From the NCBI GenBank assembly GCA_000996605.1, contig LCOP01000014.1:1-19335 (forward strand): a stretch of DNA of 19,335 bases. The letters are read 5' to 3'. The position numbers were made by a program, and so were the translations under genes. The notes beneath the pieces were generated by a model. It did not search any database. It was not told the DNA's origin and saw nothing but the letters and a program-made list of their open reading frames with translations. The DNA is from Parcubacteria group bacterium GW2011_GWA1_47_8. Lineage in GTDB: Bacteria > Patescibacteriota > Minisyncoccia > Phycocordibacterales > UBA1550. Below are positions 13,851 through 19,335 of the stretch, in pieces (positions within the stretch are counted from its first letter, which is position 1; every line of letters begins with the position of its first letter).

Positions 13851-14420
13851 TTATTCAACAATGCCGTTGGAAAATACTAAATTCTCTGATATCGGAAGTT
13901 CTACGGGAACAAGCGACTCGGACGGTATCCCCACTGAAACTTCTCCACCTGCCAATAATGAGGGACCGAAAATATATATAAAAGTTACTACAATAAAAAA
14001 CAGAAGTCCTATGAGAATATTTTTTACGGAAAGAAACCTAAAAAGTTTTTGGGTGCTAGAAAATAGTGAGTGCACGAGAAAGAGAACGGGGGTAAGGATA
14101 GTTTGCACAATTATTATGTTAAGAAAAAATAAAGACCAAATGGTCGTAGTGTACCCTTGTCCGACATACATAAAACTATTCATTTTTTGTGGGTATTTAT
14201 ATAGCCCAACGGTGTCATTATTTCCCCCAACAAAATCTCTTGAACTATACCCAAGAGGGAAACCGGCTCGAACATCGCGTAAATCTTCATCATGATAAAC
14301 CATTTCACCTGTCCAAAGCACCGAAGACATGACAAAAACTAAATTCAGTAAAAGAATAGAAAAAAAGTATTTTTTTGAGAAACTAAAAAATTTTATTACC
14401 ATATTGTTATTATACATCAT
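13851..14420 (-). CDS. Small membrane protein of unknown function
   Basis: 189 residues, not recognised. Three hydrophobic segments are visible: about 16-36 (KKYFFSILLLNLVFVMSSVLW), 95-118 (SLFFLNIIIVQTILTPVLFLV) and 133-153 (NILIGLLFFIVVTFIYIFGP). A polar loop of about 55 residues lies between the first two and a polar tail follows the third. There are no catalytic motifs. ATG at 14420 (ATGATG) is only about 14 bp downstream of a TATAAT box, so the mRNA would have almost no leader; no SD is present. Base composition is notably AT-rich compared with the ATP genes. It stands alone between the ATP cluster and the secreted-protein pair. Confidence 0.6.
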   Translation of the reverse strand: MMYNNNMVIKFFSFSKKYFFSILLLNLVFVMSSVLWTGEMVYHDEDLRDVRAGFPLGYSSRDFVGGNNDTVGLYKYPQKMNSFMYVGQGYTTTIWSLFFLNIIIVQTILTPVLFLVHSLFSSTQKLFRFLSVKNILIGLLFFIVVTFIYIFGPSLLAGGEVSVGIPSESLVPVELPISENLVFSNGIVE

Positions 14421-14434
14421 AAGCGTTGAAAAAG

Positions 14435-14463
14435 ATTATAAGAGAACCCCTTAATTTAAATTA
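14435..14463 (-). promoter_or_regulatory. Promoter candidate for the small membrane protein
   Basis: On the minus strand a perfect TATAAT (14435-14440) lies 14 bp before the ATG, with a weak TTAATT about 18 bp upstream inside the neighbouring terminator palindrome. Transcription would begin within a few bases of the start codon. Confidence 0.45.
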
Positions 14464-14472
14464 AGGGGTTCT
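14443..14472 (-). terminator. Terminator-like palindrome after the secreted-protein pair
   Basis: A 30-bp perfect palindrome without a spacer: AGAACCCCTTAATTT and its reverse complement. It lies 20 bp past the stop of the gene at 14493. The minus-strand sequence after it (CTCTTATAATCTTTTTC) is U-rich but interrupted. It probably ends the two-gene unit and may work in both directions. Confidence 0.6.
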
Positions 14473-14492
14473 GGTGTTAACTGCGGAAGTGA

Positions 14493-15263
14493 TCAACAAG
14501 CTTCATTCACACTTATGTCCCACTTATACCAATATTTCCGGCATCCGGGAGCATTAAAGTTGCCCCACGGAAGCGTAAATGTGGTTGATGCATTGGTGGG
14601 CGGTTGAGCACATCCATATGAATTCCATTTACCCCAATAGTTGACATACCATGGTGTAGTAGGATTAGCAAGCCGCCCCCTCTGAGAGGAGAGTTTCACC
14701 CCTCCAGAATTCGCGCCACCATCATACATTCGTGTTACCGTAAAATAAACTTTCTGATGTTCAATCAAAACTGCTTGAGCAGACCCGACAGTAACATCCC
14801 ACTCATTGCTTGTATCTCCCCAAGCAGTATCTTGATACGGGCTTGGAAGGTCGGACGCCCAGTACCCAGCCTGATCACCATGATTGTAGCTTACGTTACG
14901 AAGGAAGTAGCCATACGCTGTAGAGGAATTCCCCTGTCCAGCAGGAGAAACATTTGTTTCGTGTGCAGGCTCGGGATATCCGCTTCCAGATCCATCAAAC
15001 AATGCTTCAGGCTCATAGGTACTATCTCCGTTCGCAGTAAACCACGCCACCCTTGTGTAATTATCCCAATACATCCACTGATAGATGTATTTGCTGTACG
15101 GGTCTTTATCCACATACACTTGCCCCCAGCTTGGAACAAACTGTGTATCTGTGGCAGGTGAACAGTCTATGGTGCTTCCATCCGTGTTTGGCATAGTAGC
15201 TTGGACCACATCGGCACTAATTAACCAAAATAGTAATGCAACAATTTTCGCACATATTTTCAT
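14493..15263 (-). CDS. Secreted protein of unknown family, Trp/Tyr-rich
   Basis: 256 residues with a classical signal peptide (MKICAKIVALLFWLISADVVQA, cleavage about 22/23). The mature part is rich in Trp, Tyr, Gly, Ser and Asn, carries about four cysteines (near 34, 217, 241 and the final residue) that could form disulfides, and has no membrane segment, consistent with a beta-rich extracellular domain. No family is recognised. The start is well supported: GGAG seven bases before the ATG. It follows the gene at 15290 by 26 bp on the same strand, forming a two-gene unit closed by the palindrome at 14443-14472. The strong SD and proteobacterial-style signal peptide differ from most genes here and could indicate transfer; this is a weak inference. 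Confidence 0.75.
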   Translation of the reverse strand: MKICAKIVALLFWLISADVVQATMPNTDGSTIDCSPATDTQFVPSWGQVYVDKDPYSKYIYQWMYWDNYTRVAWFTANGDSTYEPEALFDGSGSGYPEPAHETNVSPAGQGNSSTAYGYFLRNVSYNHGDQAGYWASDLPSPYQDTAWGDTSNEWDVTVGSAQAVLIEHQKVYFTVTRMYDGGANSGGVKLSSQRGRLANPTTPWYVNYWGKWNSYGCAQPPTNASTTFTLPWGNFNAPGCRKYWYKWDISVNEAC

Positions 15264-15289
15264 CGCATCTCTCCTCTATCTGAACTGAA

Positions 15290-15880
15290 TTACTGATTCG
15301 GAACTATCGCCGGTTGTGGCTTGGCGTGTTCTTTGAGCTCGATGACGCGGACAAAGGAGTTTTTTTCCTTGAGGTCCTGGATATCTCGCGCACGACCTTG
15401 CACCTCAACGCCGATGACACGGATTCCGTTTTTCTCGAAATCCGTCTTCATTTGGTCAGCTTCCTTGCGGTGCGATGTGATTGCCGTGCGTAAATCATCA
15501 TTGGCTTCCGTCACGAGCATCTTGTCTTCGATCTCCATTCTCTTTTGCAAGAACGACAGGTGGTCTCGGCGATAATTCACTATCGCCTCATCCAATGTCT
15601 CGCCCTGTTTGAGAGAATAGCCGCCACTGTAGGATTGTGTCCCATGGCGGAAACCTTTGATTGCCAGAGAGCTCTTGCCCAATGCGGTGCGGACATCTTC
15701 CAACGACATATCGTTGGTGAAAAATACCGCCACATGAACTTCCTTCTGGGGCGTGTTTTTCAGAACTTGCCCAAAACTTTCCTCTGCTTTTGCAATCCGC
15801 GCCTCGAGGGGCGGGATGGCAGACGAAACAGAGGGAATGATGAGCGAGAGGGATAGCAGTAAAACTTTTCCAAATTTCAT
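15290..15880 (-). CDS. Secreted protein of unknown family
   Basis: 196 residues beginning with a signal peptide (MKFGKVLLLSLSLIIPSVSSA, cleavage about 21/22). The mature protein alternates a small alpha/beta part (about 47-95, VHVAVFFTNDMSLEDVRTAL... and GGYSLKQGETLDEAI) with a charged helical stretch (about 98-165), then GIRVIGVEVQGRARDIQDL and FVRVIELKE, a pattern that suggests a compact two-strand/helix domain. No known family is recognised. The start has an excellent SD, GAGGAG at 15888-15893, seven bases from the ATG. It is the first gene of a two-gene unit with the secreted protein downstream. A partner relationship between the two is inferred from the spacing only. Confidence 0.75.
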   Translation of the reverse strand: MKFGKVLLLSLSLIIPSVSSAIPPLEARIAKAEESFGQVLKNTPQKEVHVAVFFTNDMSLEDVRTALGKSSLAIKGFRHGTQSYSGGYSLKQGETLDEAIVNYRRDHLSFLQKRMEIEDKMLVTEANDDLRTAITSHRKEADQMKTDFEKNGIRVIGVEVQGRARDIQDLKEKNSFVRVIELKEHAKPQPAIVPNQ

Positions 15881-16074
15881 GGACTAACTCCTCGGTTGAA
15901 TGTGGGCGGATAACCTAACCAGATTGTAGCACTCATACAATCAGCGCTCGCTGATACTTATACCACCTCCTTTTTTGAAAGAACAAGTAAGCACCGAGTG
16001 TAGCATGGAGGGGGGGGTATGTGTCAAACTCACGAATATTTTACTACTGAAAGCTACATCGTGGTACAAGCAAC
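15881..16074. other. Spacer upstream of the secreted-protein pair
   Basis: Contains a small hairpin at 15940-15955 (ATCAGCG, CT, CGCTGAT) and, on the minus strand, TACAAT at 15923-15928 as a possible -10 for the downstream pair; no good -35 was found. A run of eight Gs at 16010-16017 is a homopolymer prone to slippage or sequencing error. Confidence 0.4.
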
Positions 16075-16884
16075 TTAAAACGGCAAGAGGATGATGATGA
16101 TACTCACGGCAAAGCCGGCAGCACTGACGACAATAATAAGCGCCGCATTCAGTATCACCATTGACTGGATGGATGCTTTTGCCCGCGGATTGCGCCCAAT
16201 CGAGGCGATGCCTTCGTGAATGTTCGGCATAAAATTCCTGAATGAAAGGTACACCGAGCCAATCGCAATAATCGCGGCAACAAGGTACTGGATAACTCTG
16301 GTGATCGGTGATTTTTCCTGTGGGACAAACGGGAGCTTCACGGAAATCGGTTTTTGAGAACGAGCAACCCCCACCGCGAGGACAGCCTTGATCTGTCCGA
16401 TGGCAATCTCTTCTCCGTCGAAGGTCGCCGTGTTCGTCCCCCCTACTCCCGTAAATGACTCCCGTGCGACGGCAACGACATTGGCATCGTAAATATCCGC
16501 CTTTTGCCCTTTCCCGGGAAATGCGGAAGCGATGATATCATCCCCTGCCGCAATAGGGCCGTTCGCCGTAGTCACGTTGAGGAGCACCTCTCCTGATTGC
16601 ACAATCGGAATCGCGCCGTCTTTCCGATGAAACAAGAGGACCGGCTGTTCGACAACAACCCCGAAAATACTCTTGTCGTCTATCGTGCGCGACAATACAT
16701 ACGTACCTTCTTCTTTATTGAAAGAAATAATATCTCCGTACGCTACGTTTTCATCACTGATGGTGTACGTCGAGGTAACGCTCGAATCATTGATTCCCAC
16801 TTGAGCGTATCCATCGTCTGGAGTTATAAAAAAAAGTACGGAACAAAAAACAACTATGGCCATGATACGGCTATGCATCTTCAT
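16075..16884 (-). CDS. Exported protein with C-terminal ATP-synthase c-like hairpin lacking the ion site
   Basis: Residue numbers below count from a possible TTG start at 16905; ATG at 16884 (MKMHSRIM) is preferred because it directly precedes a signal peptide (to about residue 34). The extracytoplasmic part (about 50-190) reads YGDIISFN...GAIPIVQSGEVLLNV...GPIAAGDDIIAS and aligns with the domain after S74 in the giant surface protein. The C-terminus has two membrane helices (about 204-223 and 248-274) joined by GIASIGRNPRAKASIQSMVILNAAL-type sequence (given in parts: GIASIGRNP, then AKASIQ, then MVILNAAL), very like the RNP-A loop of F-type c subunits. The position of the proton-carrying Asp/Glu, 18 residues after that Pro, is Ile258, and helix 1 lacks the GxGxG motif. 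Topology (domain outside, loop inside) fits a c subunit. It cannot be an ordinary proton channel. Confidence 0.75.
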   Translation of the reverse strand: MKMHSRIMAIVVFCSVLFFITPDDGYAQVGINDSSVTSTYTISDENVAYGDIISFNKEEGTYVLSRTIDDKSIFGVVVEQPVLLFHRKDGAIPIVQSGEVLLNVTTANGPIAAGDDIIASAFPGKGQKADIYDANVVAVARESFTGVGGTNTATFDGEEIAIGQIKAVLAVGVARSQKPISVKLPFVPQEKSPITRVIQYLVAAIIAIGSVYLSFRNFMPNIHEGIASIGRNPRAKASIQSMVILNAALIIVVSAAGFAVSIIIILLPF

Positions 16885-16931
16885 AGTATAGAGCACCTGC
16901 TCCAAATAGTAAATTGTTTTGCGGCATTCTT

Positions 16932-17318
16932 TTACGGATGTCTGCCTGCTTTAATCTCTTTGATATAAAAATCAACTTGTTGTTTGAACACGGGATCAAG
17001 TACCGCGACTTTTTGCATGGTTTGTATGGCGCGCTCTCTATCCCCTGCCTCAAAATACGCCGATGCGAGAGAAAAAAGCTTCTGGGGATTTGTTGGATCC
17101 TCCACGACGCGGCGAGTAAGGACTGTAATCACCGTCTTATAATCACCCAAGTGGAGATACGCTTTGAGAAATACGTCATCCGAAGGCGTCGAGGTTCCAT
17201 AAATCGGCTCGAGGATTTCTTGCGCCAATTTCTTGTCGCCGGCATAGAGAAGGCTCGCCCCGTACATCTTTCGCGCCGTTTCAAATCTTGGATCCGCATC
17301 ATATGCTGATTTGAAGGT
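16932..17318 (-). CDS. TPR region of the O-antigen-ligase gene, frame-shifted 3' part
   Basis: About 128 residues of tetratricopeptide-type sequence in a different frame from the ligase gene it overlaps: ATFKSAYDADPRFETARKMY, GDKKLAQEILEPIYG, GDYKTVITVLTRRVVEDPTN, FSLASAYFEAGDRERAIQTM, ending in a short basic tail. The A-x-x-Y-G and DP turns are typical TPR features. Sequence upstream of 17318 in this frame is Arg-rich and antisense-like, so the piece has no start of its own and should be read as the continuation of the ligase protein. TPRs would lie on the side of the membrane that follows the last ligase helix and probably bind protein partners. Confidence 0.75.
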   Translation of the reverse strand, partial: TFKSAYDADPRFETARKMYGASLLYAGDKKLAQEILEPIYGTSTPSDDVFLKAYLHLGDYKTVITVLTRRVVEDPTNPQKLFSLASAYFEAGDRERAIQTMQKVAVLDPVFKQQVDFYIKEIKAGRHP

Positions 17319-19119
17319 CGCTCTTCTGCGGGGAAAGTGCGCGCGCTTTCTCCAGTACGGCAATCGCCGCGTCGTTATATTTTGCATTGTACTGCGAGAC
17401 CCCTGCCAAAAAAGATCCGAGAATAAGCTGTGTACGCGCATTCCCCGAATCCTCCTCCGCCTGCTTCCCCATCTCCTCCATCGCAAGCTTCGCAAACTCC
17501 TCTTTGACACCAGCGCTGACGTCAGATCGCGAAAGGAGGGTGAACCCGGTCCTCACCAGATGCTCGCGAAACTCTCCGGTACCCATAAATTGATGCGCAG
17601 AAAGATTTTTGAAAAGCTCAAAAGAGCCTGCGGGGTTTTGCTCTGCGGTCGCAAGCGCCGACAAAAGCTCCCTATTCCCCGTAAACGCTTTCGCATTCAA
17701 ACCATATACCGAAAAAACCGTGAGTACGATAACGAGCGGCGCAATAGCGACATTTTGAAGCGAAAGCGTCTCGTTCTTTTTGTGTCGCTTGGGCGCATGC
17801 GCGGAAACACTCTGTCCTTGCCGCACGCTTTCGAGATATCCCAAAACTCCAAAGAAGAGCAAGTAACTCGTCAGATTATCGAACACGAAAAGATTCTGAA
17901 AAAAATATCCCACAAGAAGCCCCGTCAAAATACTTTTTTCCAAGAGAGAAAATGGTGCGGATTTTTCTTTTTGATTATCTCTCCGCCACAAATACCAAAG
18001 TGCGACACCAAAGAGCGACAAGTACGAGAGAATTCCCAAAAGCCCGCCCGCAATCACCCAGTCAAGGAATACATTGTGCGCCCGATCGAACCACGACTCC
18101 TGCGCGTACATGCGCGGATCATAGTACTTGTTGAACACGTAATTAAAGTTTTCCTGTCCCCAGCCAAGGATTGGGTGCTCTTTGAATCCCTCTCCGGCAA
18201 TACCCCAAATGATAAACCGCGACTGCGTGGTCGTCTCCGTAAGCGAGATAGACGCAAACCGCGCAAGGGTCTGATTATTCCTTACAAAATCAGTATCCTT
18301 CGCCACAAAAAATCCCAACACCAACAAAACAACACCACCCAAAACCCCAAGCGCAACCTTTCGCACGACCTTTTGCTCCTTTTCAAAAAAGAAAACAAGT
18401 ACGGCGGTTGTTACGATACCCACACCAAACCCGAGAATAGCTCCACGCGTTTGCGTACCATAGAGAATCGCTGTCTCAAGAACGATCGCCGTAATATACC
18501 CCAAAGCCAAAATTTTTCCATTCTGTCCGCGCAATTTCCCTTGCACCCACGTACGCGCGAGGACAAACGATGTCAAAAACACGTGGAACATCATGTACGC
18601 CGCCAAGTATGCCGAATTGCCGAACGTCGCATCGATGCGCGAACTGCTTTGCGCAATGGGGATCTTTCCAGCCAACTGCAAAAGCGCATACCCGCCCACG
18701 ATGACACTAACAAAAATAGAGATATGAAGAAACTTCCACCACGCATCTTTCTTGCCGAGCACGCTTGTCGCAACGACAAAGTACAGATAGAGATGTAGGT
18801 GTGTTACGACGCCCTCCATGCGTTCGAAGTTGCTCCAGAAACTTTTGTACGGATTTTCCCCGAAAACGCAGGCGAGCACCGAAACAACAACAAACACGGT
18901 CACGGCGACAAGGAGCGGCGACCACTTGAGCCGATATGCCGGATCATGATATACAAGAATAAGCCACGCACCGAGAATTACCTCCGCAATGACCCTAAAT
19001 GCCAGATTCTTCCCGACAATAAACGGAAAAAACATCCCGTCGGGAGCAATAAATACAACAAGTGGTACCAAATACAACCCGCCCAAAATAATATTAACGA
19101 GAATTTTATTGGTGTTCAT
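17299..19119 (-). CDS. O-antigen ligase/polymerase family protein (Wzy_C type) with start of TPR tail
   Basis: 606 residues with about 11-12 membrane helices. Family signatures: TQTRGAILGFG (222-232), R301 and W305 in SRFIIWGIAGEGFKEHP, GWGQENF (319-325), and a large loop ending in RAHNVFLDWVIAGG with H348, as in WaaL/Wzy-type glycan ligases. These enzymes transfer lipid-linked glycans on the outer side of the membrane; in a bacterium without LPS the acceptor could be a surface protein or pilin, which is inference. After about residue 450 comes a soluble tail with one TPR-like unit (AIAVLEKARALSPQKSD) that stops at LQISI because of a frameshift; the TPRs continue in another frame to 16932. 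ATG at 19119 has only a weak SD (GAAGTAAG). The clean continuation in the other frame argues for one gene. Confidence 0.87.
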   Translation of the reverse strand: MNTNKILVNIILGGLYLVPLVVFIAPDGMFFPFIVGKNLAFRVIAEVILGAWLILVYHDPAYRLKWSPLLVAVTVFVVVSVLACVFGENPYKSFWSNFERMEGVVTHLHLYLYFVVATSVLGKKDAWWKFLHISIFVSVIVGGYALLQLAGKIPIAQSSSRIDATFGNSAYLAAYMMFHVFLTSFVLARTWVQGKLRGQNGKILALGYITAIVLETAILYGTQTRGAILGFGVGIVTTAVLVFFFEKEQKVVRKVALGVLGGVVLLVLGFFVAKDTDFVRNNQTLARFASISLTETTTQSRFIIWGIAGEGFKEHPILGWGQENFNYVFNKYYDPRMYAQESWFDRAHNVFLDWVIAGGLLGILSYLSLFGVALWYLWRRDNQKEKSAPFSLLEKSILTGLLVGYFFQNLFVFDNLTSYLLFFGVLGYLESVRQGQSVSAHAPKRHKKNETLSLQNVAIAPLVIVLTVFSVYGLNAKAFTGNRELLSALATAEQNPAGSFELFKNLSAHQFMGTGEFREHLVRTGFTLLSRSDVSAGVKEEFAKLAMEEMGKQAEEDSGNARTQLILGSFLAGVSQYNAKYNDAAIAVLEKARALSPQKSDLQISI

Positions 19120-19335
19120 AATCTTACTTCATAAAGAAAGAGGCATTACTCCATGTATTCGCTTCTTACCAAGGACCGCGGAGATATATAGGTACATATC
19201 ATTTCATCACTCGATTGATAAACAAATATGGAATTATACGACTCTGCTCGAACATTTTTTGAACGGAACTAATCCGCCTCCGCTTCTCTCCGGCGGAACG
19301 CTCGGGCGCGGCGGGATCCCCCCCACACCCCCCCC
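19120..19335. other. Right edge, upstream of the ligase gene
   Basis: About 215 bp with no gene seen. It should contain the promoter of the ligase gene, but no strong box was recognised. The last 80 bases turn abruptly GC-rich and end in C-runs (from about 19315), a low-complexity edge that may be a contig end. Confidence 0.4.

Noticed and set aside
16010..16017. G8 run as a phase-variable tract
   Set aside because: It is intergenic, single and short. No promoter spacing that it would alter could be shown; sequencing error is as likely.
16075..16884. Calling this gene atpE outright
   Set aside because: The ion-binding carboxylate and the GxGxG helix motif are absent, and a large exported domain is fused to it, so only a c-like fold is claimed.
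17311..18798. Long plus-strand open frame opposite the ligase gene
   Set aside because: Its product is Arg/Lys-rich with no motifs, typical of antisense to a membrane-protein gene, while the minus-strand frame has clear ligase signatures.

Overview
The window looks like a chromosomal piece from a Patescibacteria (Candidate Phyla Radiation) bacterium, most likely of the Parcubacteria group. This is inferred from gene content: a very large Thr/Ser-rich surface protein with repeated GIGTTSP-type motifs, YadA-like NTA-G-AL repeats and an S74 chaperone domain; a REP-associated tyrosine transposase; a lone PaaX/Cas2-like regulator; small membrane and secreted proteins of unknown family; and an O-antigen-ligase-like protein with TPRs. 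UGA is used as a stop codon. Some starts have a good Shine-Dalgarno (SD) sequence and many have none. Nearly everything is on the minus strand; the PaaX/Cas2-like gene is the one convincing plus-strand gene.

Layout. (1) 145-936: a RAYT-type transposase and four copies of a GC-rich palindrome (TTGGAGGC...GCCTCCAA). Two copies lie in frame inside the transposase gene, one forms the 3' end of the neighbouring surface gene, and one lies just past the transposase stop. (2) 904-7047: one giant surface-protein gene of about 2,040 codons, now split into three reading-frame pieces by a lesion near 4844 and a perfect 58-bp tandem duplication at 4066-4181. (3) 7048-8137: a regulatory region and the PaaX/Cas2-like gene, flanked by 45-bp exact direct repeats that carry its -10 box, SD and start codon. 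(4) 8138-13547: a compact F1-ATPase-type cluster, transcribed b-delta-alpha-gamma-beta-epsilon, with overlapping genes, a double-length b-like stalk and a short epsilon; a and c subunits are absent from the cluster. (5) 13548-15880: an AT-rich spacer, a small membrane protein, and a two-gene unit for secreted proteins with strong SDs. (6) 16075-16884: a secreted/membrane protein whose extracytoplasmic domain resembles one in the giant surface protein and whose C-terminus looks like an ATP-synthase c-subunit hairpin lacking the ion-binding carboxylate. (7) 16932-19119: an O-antigen-ligase/TPR gene split by a frameshift.

How it may fit together (inference). The window is dominated by envelope functions: surface fibre or adhesin, secreted proteins, glycan ligase. 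The F1-like cluster lacks local a and c genes, yet a c-like hairpin protein without an ion-binding site lies about 2.5 kb from it, so a rotary F1 motor attached to a non-canonical membrane partner should be tested against the simpler view that a and c are encoded elsewhere. The palindrome/RAYT pair looks like a repeat family that can sit inside coding sequence as a peptide-encoding insert. All three frame breaks fall at short or tandem repeats, so assembly or small-repeat errors must be excluded before any gene is called dead.
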